NCBI GenBank assembly: GCA_035222895.1
Contig: JAVYIG010006365.1
Span: 55,168-119,167 of the forward strand
Origin: Strongylocentrotus droebachiensis
Taxonomy: Eukaryota > Echinodermata > Echinoidea > Camarodonta > Strongylocentrotidae
DNA length: 64,000 bases
Direction: 5' to 3'
The translations under genes and the position numbers were made by a program. Shown one piece after another: positions 12,209 through 25,142 of the stretch (within the stretch, counting starts at the first letter, position 1; every line of letters begins with the position of its first letter). Under the pieces are notes generated by a model. It was not told the origin of the DNA. It worked only from the letters and a program-made list of their open reading frames with translations, and did not search any database.

Positions 12209-15200
12209 TTAGTCAGCTGACGTTTTTCCCCTCTTGCGTGACCTGGTCAACCTCGTCTCCTTCCCTGCTTCTATCCCATCATCCTCGGGGTTGACCTCTG
12301 GTTTGCGCTTCCTGCGACCTATACGCTTGCTCCTCTTGCCTTTTACTGCTTCGGGGCTGAAACAAGATCAAATTCAGAACTGACGAGTCAATCTATCAAA
12401 AGAAACTGAAAGAGCCCAAATTTGCTTCGGAGTATTGCATTTTATTCAACATTTTTGCCACAAGCAATGTGCGCTTATTGTTAAGAATTTTACATAGACA
12501 TGTCTGAACGCATGCATTAAAAGACCTAAAATTTCACAATTTATGAATGTAGTGTTTCAGGGTTGTAGGCAATAGAATAAGTTGGGAGCATGTTTGAATA
12601 TTATCCATTTCACAACAATTTCTACATTAAAAAAAATTAAAAAATTTACATGTATTTTTTACTAATTTCTTTCTTTATTATTTTTATTAATATATTTATC
12701 TTTTAATTAATCAATTATTTACTTTTCATTTATTTATTTTTATTATTACTAATATCATTTTTTGAGGGGGGGGGGTGGTTAAAATCTTACCTCTCTGGTA
12801 TACAGTTCACATCCCCAGGTGAAGGCACATCACCATGACTTCCAGTTTCGCTAAATGACTGCAAGTAAATATCAAACAAGCCAAGGGTGATGAAATCAAA
12901 TACATTTGATGAAAATGTTTGAGCAACAGTGATTAGAAATCTTACCATTTTTTTCCATGGAATCATAGAAATAAAGAGAGAGGCATATTATATCATTGTA
13001 TTATTGTTTTCATTGGTACACACCTATTTGACAGGATTTCAAAGAGGGAAGCTCATTGCAGTGGAAGGTTGTCACAATGGCATGAACATTTTTAATGAAA
13101 ACAATGAAATTATATCTAAATTTTCCCCTTTTTAGAGCTTTGAAAATGTCTTGATTGGTCACACAGGAGGAGGCGCGATGGCTCAATGTTAGAGTACCTG
13201 GGAGGTTCCGGATTTGAAACCAAGTCCATGCGCTAGTGCCCTTCGGTAAGGCATTAATCCTCATTACTGAATCCCTCGGAGAGGGCTTAAAGCAGTCTGT
13301 CCCCTGGTAGCTTATGTACAAGTATACACATGCTTTATTATCAGTAAGGTAACAAAAAGAAACCGACCAAACCAAATACAACTCTTAAATATAGTACCCA
13401 CAGTGATAAGTCATTTCTGGTTTATTTCAGTTAGCTCATGAATTTAGTGTATTGTGTGGCTATGTGAATTAATCGACTAGCGTCTAATACTTGAAATAAG
13501 AAACTTCTCAATATACATAAAACTGTCAAAGCCATCAAACCAACAGCAGAACATCTCATGTTACTGCTGTCTAGACATTAATGTGCATTCACCAGTTTCC
13601 ATCCATGCATATTAATGTATGTCTGGTATGAAGAAATTCCTTGAAACGCTGTGAGCACCAAAATTGGTAGCATAGCTAAACAGGGGAGGTGCCTCGGTAT
13701 TTTGATAGGGGTGGCAAGCAGCCGGTGAATAAGCAGGGGGGGGGGGGGGGGGGGGGGGGGGTTAAGAGCACTATTTTTTTTTTCATTACTTGAAAAACCT
13801 TGTAGCTAAAGATGGTAAATATAGGTATAGATATAATAAAAACTCCTATTTCAATCATTCAAAGAACAAGCCTGATGATGTGTGGTTCTAGATCCGATGA
13901 AAATGTATAAAATTCTAATGAGATAAAAGAAAGAATTAATTTACCTCTAAGGTGACCAGGCTGCTTCCTTCTGAGACGGTATCAAAATCATTAAGGAGTA
14001 AGGTGTTTGGAGGAGGCAGTACAGAACTGGGTGGAACTACTTTCTTCTGGTCCTCTAACGTTGTTGTGTCAATACCTAATATGGACAATACAGAGGAAAT
14101 TGATAAACATCAATATTAACAGATGCACCCTGAACAACAAATTTAAAGTATCAGGTTCAAAGGAAAAAATGTATAATAAGATTGCTTAAAAACGAATGCT
14201 ATAAATATATATTTACTAATTAAAGGCATACATATATCACAACAGATTTGATTAATGAGAGTGCAATTGATGCCAAGGATGCAAACAGGTTATAATAAGC
14301 AGAAGTGCTGTTTTGAAAGAAGGCCTTGAGAAAGTAAAATGAAAGAATTGTGCTAAATCTGGAAGAAAAATAAACAAGAGCACACCTCATATTGACAAAG
14401 CTCTGTAAAGAGGATCAGTCATTATCTCATAGCAATTGCAAAATCAAATATGAAAAGTAGTCTTACCATCGGCATCTGTCTTCTTGGTAGATGAACCAGA
14501 CTGAGCTTTTCTGCTGCTGCTGCTGCTATTGCTTCCGATCGAGCACTGACCAAAGACTGGGCTGACCTCATCCTCCATCATATCCATCAATTCCTCAGAG
14601 TTCTCTGCCATTTTGGTTGCCATGACAATACCCTCCTCCATTTGACTTTCCTCCCTACCCTCATCTAATATTTTCTTAACAGAAGCTTCATCCTCCTGAG
14701 ACAAGACCCGACTGTCTGCACTACCAGTGTCTTTGGTGGAGTTTTCAAAGTACTTGCTTTTCTTCAATTTGAGACGGCGACCTTTGCCACCATCTTGTTT
14801 CCTAGCAACATCATAAACTTCTGTTGGCATGTCATTGTCCATTGAGAGAGCATCACAGCTATTTGTGTTTTCAGGTTGAGCACTTGGTCCTTCATGATTC
14901 TGCACTGACTTTACATCTTCTGTAACAACACTTGATTGTTTCTTTGGGTCTGGAGGACTTCTAGTTACACCATCACATACAGTGTCCTGTCCAGAAGTTT
15001 CATCTCCATTGATGAGCATAACTGATCCTGACATTGCATCATCCTTTGGCACTGGAGGTATGTTGTTTAATACTGAAGGAAGACTGGGACCTGGGTGCTC
15101 TTTATCAGCCTCTTCTACTTTCCCTGCTTTCTTGGAGTTACAAGCACGTTCTCTCATGTTCTTTATGAGATCACTGAATTGTGAACCATGAGATTTCACT

Positions 15201-17216
15201 GTAGGAAGAGAAAAGTGGAGATATTTTTCTAGTAAAGAATTTTTTTCCCCCATACCTTTCAAATATCCCATTGCTGGATCACAATAAATATGATTTTATA
15301 AAATTAGTGACTTTTAACAATCAATCAGTAAGAATATTTTACTTGGAAGTTAACAGTTAAGTTCCCAATATGTATCTATTTAAAAAAAATATATGACCAA
15401 TTAAAAAAATCAACAGGTACATTTAAGGTTTTCCTTTTAAGTCTTTTAACATATTCTTAATTTTGGCATAAAAATTGGTCACTTCAAAATCATAAACAAG
15501 AAAACATGTCTTTGCTTTACTATGATAGAGCCCCTGAATAAAAATCTACTCCAAGAAATATAACAAATTATCATTCACATTTATCAACTTGTTAGACCTA
15601 CATGTATCCCAAAAAATATTGATGTTTCTTTGATTTATTTTGATCATCCTTATATACTTACAATATTCTTCTTGTGCTTTTGCTATCTCATCTTCTGGGA
15701 GCGATCTCTTCACTTTTAATCTCTATAAGGAAGAAATAAAAATTGTATTTCAATAATGTTCAGATCATAACTGAACATAATGCTTAGAATAGGTCAAACG
15801 ATCGCATTCATAGTTATTCATATGTAAATTGCACCACACCAGTCAAGTTTAATAAAAACTTAAACAATAGTCATACAGATATCTGGATACAAGTACAGTC
15901 AATCTCATACAAGCCTATGAAACCATGAAATTATTGACTTATGCATATTTCAACTTACCTGTAAGTCCAGCTACATAGGGTTTAATATAAGCAGAAGTCT
16001 GATTCTCTCTGTTCTTCTTCCATTTAATATATCATGTGTTCAGACTAAATAATTGTGCCTAAATGAGCATTATCATCAATATAAACTGAAGCAAAATCTT
16101 CCTGAAATTCGCCATAGACACATATTTTTCTACAGGAAATACATAGAGAAAGTCTGAACTTTTCTTGAGATTCAATTTAGGCAAATTCAACTCAACTACG
16201 GGAGGTTATTGTACCGACATAATTCATAAACAGAGGGATAAAAATATCTTTATATAATGGCTTACCTGTTCAACATGGACAGGATTAGGTTGACCCTTGA
16301 GTTTATCAGTCTTGTTGAAATCTTTCACAATGGATTCTACCGATATTGGATTAATAGAATCACACTGCGCATTGTACACCAGGGTGAACTCTAGTAAACG
16401 TTTATTCAGAATCTGTTGGTTGGAAAGATATCAACATTAACTAAAACATAAAATAAATGACAATAAAAATACTATCAAACTGTTTTAGTGACCACCTGTG
16501 CAGAAAGACCATCCATAAAGAAAGACCACTGCTTTCCCTTGAACAATATCTCTCAGTGAAATTGGTACTAAAAGTTACAAGTACATTTAAGACCCCCTGC
16601 TTTCGAAGACACTTCCTTTTCCGTTTGGAAGTCTTTATACTATGGTTACAGAGATGCCAACTTTTGGAAAACAGAAATAGGGAGGATTTGTAACCGACAC
16701 CACATAATGTGCGCATAGCGCACATGTCGAGCGCGTAGCGCCCAACTCATGCGGCCGGGGTCCAAGGCCTGCTTTAGGGCCCTGGAAGCTCTGGGGTGCT
16801 AGATGATCTCTGGTGCAATCTGAGCCTTATTTCGCAGCATTTTATACATGTGTATTTAGTTAAATAATTCCCACTTTTTAAAAAAATAAATTACAATTTG
16901 TACAAAATGCATGATGAATTCCTTTCAGACTTCCGAATACACAGGTACTTGATACTGTTTCGGTCTTATACTTTTGAGACCATTTTTTGGTCTTCTTTTG
17001 CTGATTTTCCGCCATTTGGATTCTGTGTCAATATATCCACGCATTGGTTACATCGATCCATATGCTGAAACAATATTTTGCTACTTTGTCTTTTAACATA
17101 GTGGAAATACTACATGCTAAAGTTAACAGACGATATTTCTCATTCAATTCACAGATATATATACTGGGGGGGGGGAAAAAAAAAAAGAAAAAAAAAAAAG
17201 AAAAAAAAAAAAAATC

Positions 17217-17250
<34 letters not shown>

Positions 17251-20200
17251 TAAATCGGGAGGATAAGGATGGAAATCGTAAGGTCGGGAGTTGGAGTGAA
17301 TTATCGGGAGCCTCCCGATGAAATCGGGAGGGTTGGCATCTCTGTGGTTATAACTGTAGCAGCTTTTTGTGGACAAGCACAAAAAGTACAATATAAAATT
17401 AATGAGTTAAGAGACAAGATGGCCCCTCTGATCGCTTTAATCTGACACATGTTACATACTCCTTGCAGGAATTACTCTATTTCAACCCTATACCCCACAA
17501 TGTACCTAAACTTAACCCCAATTCCAACCCAAGCCCTAACTCTGGGCTCGACACTAACAGACACCTAGGACTCTTGGGCACCCAAAATCTCGGTCCAGAC
17601 CCTGAACATTTCAAATTTTTAATAGAGCTTATGCGTGCAGACAGCAAACATTTTAAATCCGGACCCCATTCCAAAAAACTTGGTGTGGAGCCCTGCCTAT
17701 CCCTATATCTTTGATGAAATAAGGCCTAGTAAAACAATGTCTAATCAATCTCTGGGTTAGTATTTGATTTCCATGGCAACCGAGCGTCTCTTACCTGTCT
17801 GTTTCCCTGAGAACTCAGCCCATGTTCTCTGAGCTTCTTCCTCATCTCCTTATCCGACAGCAAACTAGAGACGATCTTAGGGAGAGGCTTCCGTTTTGGA
17901 ATTCTGCTCACAGAAATTAAATACAAGAGATATCAATATGAAGAACATCATGCATGAAATGATAGAGAAATAATAGAGAATACATGTTGTAAATGGGTTA
18001 ATTTCTCTATGCGAAGAAAAAAAAATGATTGTATCATTCAGAGTAGATGTCCAAAGTGCAAAGAACTATCATTTGAAACATAAAAAGGGATTCGCTAAAT
18101 AAACATTGAGAAAGTTAGCAATTTGATAACAATTTTGCTTCCTTAGATGCAGACTGGGGACATATTGGGGTATGGTCAGAGTTACGCATAAGATTCAGTT
18201 TATGAAATATCAAATTGACAAACTAATGAGCTTCATTTCTTACCTTCTTTTGGCTTCTTTCTCTTCAATCTTAGTAAGACATGAATCAAGGTGAACATTG
18301 ATGTGCTTGGTTGAAATAGGAACTCCACATACAGGGCAATCAACTGGTTGAATTAAATTTGAGGAAGAGAAGAAAGAACTAAAGTGATTGCAAAGGCAGG
18401 GCTCCACAGTAAAGCTATGGGAAAGGGGGTCCATACTGAACTTTCCAGAATCTGTATTCCTAGGCTCTATGTTTAATAAAATCTTGAAAATTGTTGGGGT
18501 TCGGAATTAGATTTCAGGCATCCTTGTGACTCGGGGCCAGGAGCCTGTAATTGGCGAGCCCTGGTAATGAAATACAGAATGTCTAACGCTGGTGCCAAGA
18601 CAGAAATTTTTCCCCCTGAAAATATAACTGCAGAAAATTCAAACAAGTTTCAAGAGATTTATAAACAAAACAACTCAGGAATCAAGAACTAAAGGAAGAT
18701 TTGAAGACCTTTGAAGAATTTATCTTTGTTCAGCTACAGAGTATAAAATCTGATCAAACTTTCCTAACATTGACTATTCATTGTGATTATAACCTAATAT
18801 GCATTAAAAACAGAGATTACAGTTCTCATTTTCTTTTTATGTTCAACCTAAATTTCAGAAAAGTTATTTGGCCTTTCAGATCATTATCATCTCAACATGA
18901 ACCAATACACCAGGTTCCTCTATAGATCCTTAAGGCTGTAATCAGTTATCTTGCTGTGCATCATTTGAAGCATATTTGTACAGGTCAGTTCAAAATCTAT
19001 TACCTTTCTCCTTCAACATGACTAATGAATAAACTAGGCATGCAGAAATTACATCGTACCGGTAAATGATACATGTATTTTCTCAAATTCATGGTATCAT
19101 ACCTTTCTCGCTGCGAGTGAGGGGTGTAAGGTTCTTCTCGCCAGGCAGTCCTCCATCAGCTTGTCCGTGACTTGTGGAAGGCTTGGATGGTGTTACTGCG
19201 GCAAAAACATCTTCGTCACTGTGATCACCATCAGCTGGTATCTGGTACGTGGGATCAATGTTCTCTTCGTTGGATTTGTTGAGAGTTGAGGAAGAGGCTA
19301 CTTTGGATGCATCAGGCTCCATCAACGGGTCTTCTTCACTTGATGAAGCGGTTCTCGTTGGAGATGCTGCAGATGAGGATGCAAGCTCTGATGCATGGGA
19401 GGCAATTTTGTCTCTGGTGTTCTGGTAGTTTGATCGCCTCTGTAGAATAAAAATAAAAGCAAAACATTCAAGAACTTCTCACAAGAACGATATACATTCC
19501 AAATTTCCTTCCACAGACCAAAATTATTATTACTCTGGAATTCTGCCGCATATTACTCAACCCTTCAGCTGATTCAAGTATTCAACAAACATAGAATATA
19601 TGATACATCATATTTATGGGATGAAGGGTTAAAGTTGTTGGCAAAGGGCACAAGCATGTTTCAATTTTCTTGAAATGACATTAAATCATCTTCACAGTGA
19701 AACATCTGAGCTGTGTCTTTCTCTTGGAAACTTGCAGAATTTAATCAATGTTTCTTCCACAGGTATATATTTGACATGTGGTTTATCACTGATGTTTATA
19801 CTTTAGCAGTTAGCACCATTAACAACGAGAATCAAAACAACAACAACAAATCACCTGTGCTTTGCTCCTGGGTGTTTCTGCACTTGCCAATCCCTTGGAT
19901 TCCACTGTAAAGTCTCCATCACTATCATTGTTTGATTCCTTGAAGAACGGGCTGCTCTTCTTGGTTTTCTTTCCTCCATGCTGTTCTCTAGGAGGACTCA
20001 GTATGGTCTCCTTGATAGTTTTCTTCTTTCCTCCAGCTGGTTCACTTGAAGGACTTTGTAAAATACCCTTGTCAGACTTCTTGGCCTCTTCTTTGCAAAG
20101 TTTGAGAATTAGAGGTCTGCAAAAGTGGAAATGAACATTTTTTATTATAACTTTTTAACATACAGTACAAATAGAAGGCAAAACAGCAAATGATTTCTTG

Positions 20201-22788
20201 CTAAACATAATTAAAGCTAATGTTTATGCCAAAGCAGAAGTCAGAAAGTCTATGGTATTTCATAACAGGACTATTCTGATTGATAATGACCTTGAATGGT
20301 TGAATTTCTACTTAACTTTCATGATACACTAGTCTATTGTGTTCACTATTCCTTTGTGTTATTTAGTTATGCATGGCTCAACAAAAACAGGGACTCTTGA
20401 GTCTTGGCCTCTCAAAATTGAAGTACAAACCTCCCAATCTAAATATTTTACAAGGGGCTAAGGGTATGTTTATGCTCAACTTTTTCTGGCCAGAATCAGG
20501 CATCTGTTACGCATTTAGTTCAAAACACGGTTGCGTCCTTTCTCATTTTTGTAGAATCACCTTACACCTTTCCTTCCTACCTTACAGCCTTGAAATTGGA
20601 GACAAGCTCATCCAGAGCTCTGTTATTACATAGCTGTGATACTTCAGCAGGTGTATTGCAAGTAGGACACTGGCTTTTGTAGTTCATGTGGCGGCGGATG
20701 CATATGGAACAATCTGATTGAAAGATGACAATAATAAACCTATAACTTTGTGTTGAATAAAAGAATATAATGTGAAATTGTATTCATTCAGTTTACTTTT
20801 AAATTACAAAAATTTGAATGGAAATTGTAAAGCACAATAGAGCTACATCTATCATAAATAAGCAAGAATTACCTTTGACAGTCATAACCATCAATAGATG
20901 ATCAATCTTCAATCTTTCACAAGACTATAAAAAGTAAAGAACTATAAATAAATCAGACATCTCTACAAAGATGAATACTTACAATTATGAGAGCACTTTG
21001 GAAGGATCATAGCTATGTCAAAGAACTCATAGCAGATGCCACATCTCAGTAGAGTGTCTATGGTCTGAAATAGAAAAGGAACAAAAGTAATTAAGCCGAT
21101 TATGAAAATTTCAAGGGTAATGTTTGATGTACATGGTTCAATATTTATCAGTTTATTCATCAAATATATCATTGTGGCAGCTGGGTCGTTGTGGCAGCTG
21201 GGTCGGTCAACTCATTTAAGAATAGACTTGATAGTCACTGGTCAAAGAATGCAAGCCTTCTGTATAAGCCGGTCTAGGTGTGTCTATTGTCTCATGTTAG
21301 CACACAACCTCCTCCCCCCACAAATAGCAGTAACCATGGAAGAATCCTGGATTGATGAACAGGCTTAGAGACCTACAACATTGTGTATTATAGTAAAGTA
21401 AAGTAAAGTAAAGTATAGCAATAACAAAACAAACATCAAATATCCGAGGCGAAGCTGCCAACCCCAACTGAACAAAAATCCTATTTTCAAAAATGTTTAG
21501 ACTGTGTTCGTCGACATTTTGAAGAATTATGCATGAGTATTGAGTAAACATTTTGTTGAATATGCAAGAGTTCGTCATGACTGGTGTGTTCGATGAACCG
21601 ATGAACAAATGAACATCACAAAATTGTTGATGTGAGACGCTTGTAGGAGAAAATGGCACACACACACAAAATACACAAACACATTCACATTATTTTATTG
21701 AGAAAAATTACTATTGTATTTACTTCTAAAAATTGTACGAAATACCACAATAAGTTGCCAGAATTAAACTAACTGCAGCAGTAATAATCAGCAAAAATAA
21801 AGGAAAATCTTAAAATATTTGCTTATTTTTAAAACTTGTGATGATCAAATTCCAAATTACAGTCCATCTCTTAATTCTGCTTTTTCAGGCTCTTTTTCTT
21901 AATTCTGCCTTTTCAGGCTTTTTTTCTTCTTCTTCTTCTTGGTCTTTTGACTTCAAAATAGAGAGAGAAAAATTCAAACAATCAGTAAATGATAGATAAT
22001 TTCTCTAGCTCCTTTTCTTTCATAAATTAAGTTTTAAAACTGTTAATATTTATGGGATCATGAGGTGGTGTGGCGCTATCTGATCTGCTGACTCTCATGA
22101 CTTTTGTCGTCACGCACATGGGTTCGAGTCGCTCGGTGAGCTAAGAAAAATGCAAAATGGTTGTCGCCGCATTTTGTGTAAGCGCGCCCCTCCCCTCTAT
22201 TCTCAATGCAGGCTGAATTCAGGAGAGTCACACTGACACTGCACTAGCTAGTATGCACGTTAATACACTACACTTCTCGCAAAGAGTAGGGTGTAAAAAA
22301 CTACAACTGATGATCTTCCTAGTTCCTATACAGATCTTTGTGATAGGCCGGATAGTCCCTTGAAGATTAACAGAAGAATAAGAGGAAGAAAACAATGAAT
22401 ATTTGTCATTGAGATGTGTAAACTGGCATTTTGTAAATTAATAAAGTAAATCACAGTCAACAAAATGAAAACATATTAGGGTCTAGTCAAGTCATTCTAT
22501 CGTGGTAAAGAGGTACATAAGAGAAATGGTTTTACACTTTTCAACAGCTCTATCTAGACTGAATGTCTATAATTATATTCATTTTATTTGCATAAGTTAA
22601 ATCTGTATTTTGAGAACTGTCAATTTTTTCAATAACAAAAAATTGTGAGAAATCCCTCGACAAATCGACTCAAAATCCACTCAATTTACAGGTTTAGACA
22701 TTCATTTTGGAATAAATTTCTCTCTTACATTTAACTCCGGCATGCTTGATGGCCAGTCTGATGGGTCAGTAATGGTAAAGAATTCCAT
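12209..22788 (-). CDS. RAD18: E3 ubiquitin-protein ligase RAD18, 13 coding exons
   Basis: RAD18 works with the E2 RAD6 to monoubiquitinate PCNA at stalled forks and so recruits translesion polymerases. Coding exons, 5' to 3' on the minus strand: 22788-22729, 21064-20983, 20713-20581, 20116-19855, 19439-19103, 18343-18244, 17903-17795, 16412-16266, 15722-15662, 15198-14467, 14075-13945, 12858-12791, 12356-12209. They total 2370 nt, 789 aa. Residues 28-66 are a C3HC4 RING (C28, C31, C44, H46, C49, C52, C63, C66) in the RAD18 context TLLRCGICYEFFDIAM. Residues 294-313 are a UBZ4 zinc finger (DCPVCG then HLDSC). A SAP domain follows at about 333-367 (KPLPKIVSSLLSD then LREHGLSSQGN). The RAD6-binding helix lies near 411-445. 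The C-terminus is Arg/Lys-rich and probably nuclear-targeting. Human RAD18 is 495 aa; the extra length is mainly Ser/acidic linkers in exons 4, 5 and 10. The donor of exon 3 was chosen at 20581 because the alternative at 20586 breaks the frame. Confidence 0.95.
13166..13372 (+). mobile_element. tRNA-derived SINE copy B
   Basis: A box TGGCTCAATGTTAGAG (near 13179) and B box GGTTCCGGATTTGAAACC (13204) are spaced as in a tRNA gene. The tRNA-unrelated body contains TGCGCTAGTGCCCTTCGG and a 3' part with CACATGCTTTATTATC. It sits in RAD18 intron 11, opposite in orientation to RAD18. It is not a functional tRNA gene: the head does not close into an acceptor stem. Confidence 0.65.
13629..13760 (+). 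repeat. Repeat shared with 26291-26350, ending in a G tract
   Basis: AATTCCTTGAA...TGTGAGCACC...GGTAGC...TAGC is also found at 26300-26340, where it leads into a TTA-tailed retroelement end. Here it is followed by CAGCCGGTGAATAAGC and a run of about 25 G. It is probably a retroelement fragment joined to a piece of the 'GGCGGATC' family seen at 31968-32210. Confidence 0.45.
16478..16560. repeat. Dispersed repeat (TTTTAGTGACCACCTG family)
   Basis: TTTTAGTGACCACCTGTGCAG and AAGACCAC are shared with 55422-55500 in COPG intron 20. A related theme (AACCTGTCTATTAAGG, GTGGCCACTGTAGACAGG) occurs at 62730-62890. This resembles termini of a widespread DNA-transposon family, but full elements cannot be bounded. 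Confidence 0.45.
16649..17344. mobile_element. Non-autonomous DNA transposon with CAGAGATGCCAAC ends and 6-bp target duplication
   Basis: The left end is CAGAGATGCCAAC and the right end GTTGGCATCTCTG, flanked by a perfect TGGTTA duplication (16643-16648 and 17345-17350). Inside are GCGCATAGCGCACATG/GAGCGCGTAGCGC motifs near 16710-16740, a long A-run/T-run palindrome (about 17175-17250) and several CGGGAG/CTCCCG words near the right end. No transposase. It lies in RAD18 intron 7. A second member of the end-type is at 62102-62534. Confidence 0.85.
17542..17697. mobile_element. MITE with GGGCTCGACACTAAC end
   Basis: The left end GGGCTCGACACTAAC pairs with the right end GGTGTGGAGCCCTG. The type beginning CAGGGCTCGACA is a common hAT-like non-autonomous terminus. 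About 156 bp, in RAD18 intron 7, 97 bases from the acceptor that precedes... the exon at 17795-17903 on the plus-strand map. No target duplication was confirmed. Confidence 0.5.
18397..18563. mobile_element. MITE with CAGGGCTCCACA ends
   Basis: CAGGGCTCCACA at the left and GGCGAGCCCTG at the right form short terminal inverted repeats around 167 bp without coding capacity, in RAD18 intron 5. It is probably of the same end-type as 17542-17697. Confidence 0.5.
21174..21418 (+). mobile_element. 5'-truncated LINE, 3' end with TAAAG tail
   Basis: The plus strand encodes the last residues of a LINE ORF2 ([18 protein letters not shown], then a stop) followed by a short 3' UTR and a TAAAG microsatellite tail near 21394-21415. 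The same protein end and tail occur on the minus strand at 34936-35790, so both are copies of one CR1/Jockey-group family. It lies in RAD18 intron 1. Confidence 0.8.
22055..22385 (+). mobile_element. tRNA-derived SINE, second family
   Basis: A tRNA-like head with GTGGTGTGGCGCTATCTG and a B box GGGTTCGAGTC is followed by an unrelated body of about 250 bp. The body differs from the SINE at 11955 and 13166. It lies in RAD18 intron 1, upstream of the RING exons. The 3' limit is approximate. Confidence 0.5.
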
Positions 22789-24039
22789 TAATACAAAATT
22801 TCTTTCGAAGAAAAGTGGGCAGGCTTAGGTCTTCTGTATCCAACACAGTTTTCAGTACAACGGGACTACACAAACGCCCCTCGCTCGGACATCATGTGCA
22901 AAGTCAGCTGTTGGTGGCGGGAAGATGCGGTTGAACTCCGCGCGTAAAGTCGTTGCAAGAGCAGAGCGACTGTTTCGATTGCACGTAAACTTTGTACATG
23001 CATTCATTATCTTGTTTTTCTTGGCCAGACCAGATATACTCGACCAGGGAGGTGGTGTGCAGAAGCAGTTCTGTTCTGCCTTCTAGATGGGGAGGGTGCA
23101 TGAGGCTTAGGGGTGGGGCCGGGGGCGCTTGGGGTTTTGCACTCATTTTCCTTGCGTAAATTCATTAATAATCAATATTCCTTTGTGGGTTCATGTTGGT
23201 GGGGGCTTCTGAAACCAGCTAGTATGCCAAAGCATCAATGAAAAACGCCTATTAATCATAGGCTACATGACAAATTGACAATTGACTTTTTCAAAAAGAA
23301 AGAAAAAATGAGATACATGTTGTAATTAAAAAAAATGGTTCATGGTCATTGGGAGCTAGAGAGGGCTGAACACGAGGGGCACGTTCCCCAACACCTGACG
23401 GGAAGAAGAAAGAAAAAAGCTGGAAAACCTGCTGAAAGTTAAATTGCCTAATATCACCCGTTGTCAAAAAAATATGTATTTTTGAATTATCTATCCGTTC
23501 TGCTTAATAAATGTGTTAATCAATTTAAATCATTTTAAAAATTGAAAAATTGGTGGGTGAAAAATCTTGATCCACGGCTATGTAATATCCTATATATAGG
23601 CCTATGTATTCTCTTGAAGATGGTTAGTCCAGGGCTTGTAAGTAATATCCCTGGTTAGTCATATTATTATACAGGGGAATACTTGCCTGTACATGACAAA
23701 AGTCTATAATGATTTGGAATCATCATCAGGAAATACATATAATTACGCATTTCATTGAATTCCTGTATCTGCTCATGAACCTGATTTAAACAATAGCGTG
23801 TATACAGAAAATCAACTAATAGGAGGATCAAAAAAATTAATATAAATATATTTTTTCCAATATATAGTGGTAGAAAATGAATCACGATTCATAATTTTCC
23901 AAAATGGTATACGTACACGTCTTCTCTCAATATTATGAGCAAAATAATGCCCATGCCCATCCTACCCCCTCCCCCTCCCCCAGGCCATGTTCCCTCGCTC
24001 ACCCTTTCTCTCTCTCTCTCTCTTTAATGATGCTTTTCC

Positions 24040-24107
24040 CTATACAGTCTCTTTATTATGGTTTCCCAAACTTGTCTTGATACCCGGTTTGCCCTTTATC
24101 TACCCCC

Positions 24108-24160
<53 letters not shown>

Positions 24161-24242
24161 TAATGCTATTAATTCTCCACAGTCTCTTTATTTTGGTTTC
24201 CCAAACTTGTCTTGATACCCCGTTTCCCCTCGATCTATCCCC

Positions 24243-24290
<48 letters not shown>

Positions 24291-24295
24291 TCCTC
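24040..24295. repeat. Tandem duplication carrying CT microsatellites
   Basis: A unit of about 135 bp is present twice: GTCTCTTTATT, then GGTTTCCCAAACTTGTC, then CTTGATACCC, then a CT run. The copies start near 24047 and 24182. Each ends in (CT)n, so the microsatellite was duplicated with its flank. Confidence 0.8.
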
Positions 24296-24510
24296 TTTGT
24301 CTCTCTTTTTGTATGTCTGTCTCTTATACGGCCCAGAGTGAAAGACGCTGTATATTTTCAAATATCATTATATATTTTTATTTATATACATCTTTCTCAA
24401 TCATAGAAACACATTTTCTTTCGAGAAAACATCTGAATTGAATCGAGGTTAAAGTTTTGATAACTTTATAAGAACATGAAATATTATACAAATATAAAAT
24501 ATAATTTATG

Positions 24511-24575
24511 TGAAGCGCTTAGAGATTGTATTTCATTTTAAGCGCTATAATAACTCCAGATTATTATTGTTATAT
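24511..24575 (+). mobile_element. Retroelement 3' end (GAAGCGCTTAGAG...AAGCGCTATAATAA)
   Basis: The GTGAAGCGCTTAGAGA...TTTTAAGCGCTATAATAACTCC structure followed by TTATTATTGTTAT is the typical stem-and-tail end of L2/CR1-type LINEs and their SINEs. No upstream coding part is visible. Confidence 0.5.
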
Positions 24576-25142
24576 TTTTTTAATAAAAACATGCATGGTT
24601 TCAAGACATAACACCAAAATATAATTATGACAAACGAAGTGTTTTATAGCAAATTTGTTTTGTGCAAAATAATATCACCAAATAAGAACTATACAATCAT
24701 GTACTTCTATAGGGATCAATAATAATGCCTTAAAATGAACTTAAAAGAGTCGAATAAAGCACATGAAAGGCTACATCATTTATTATATCTCAAATAAGTA
24801 TATCCATTCAGTAACATCACAATCTGAGGATATCTATGCGAAAGGGTAAAACGGAATTAATACCCAATTTTAATTTCAAGTGGATCTGACAAGATTATAA
24901 ACTAATGTATCAGGCAAGACTGAATGAAGCATTATCATAAACGAATATAGTATATAGATATAATGTTCTATATTTGCACGTTGTGTAATAGTGTCAGTAC
25001 TGACTATAGGTTCACAAAATATTATGACTCAATATATAATAGTATAGTACTGTATAATTATGAATAAAAAAGTATACAGCATGATAAAATACTGTTATGA
25101 AAATTGACTACGATAATATATTTTTTAAACTTCTATTTTTTA

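Larger units (their letters stand above)
22789..25142. other. Interval upstream of RAD18 and downstream of the CRT-like gene
   Basis: No coding gene recognised. The part from about 22860 to 23150 is richer in GC and CpG and is the likely RAD18 promoter and 5' UTR. It also holds CT microsatellites (24010-24290) and a retroelement 3' tail at 24511-24575. AT-rich sequence at 24450-25140 contains the 3' end of the CRT-like gene. Confidence 0.4.

Noticed and set aside
13166-13290. Possible tRNA gene (A and B boxes)
   Set aside because: The boxes belong to a SINE: no closing acceptor stem, and the same body recurs at 11955-12140.
14982-15191. Plus-strand open frame opposite RAD18 exon 10
   Set aside because: Shadow of the coding exon with no family resemblance.
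24058-24441. 127-residue open frame rich in Leu and Ser
   Set aside because: It is a translation of CT microsatellites and their duplicated flanks.
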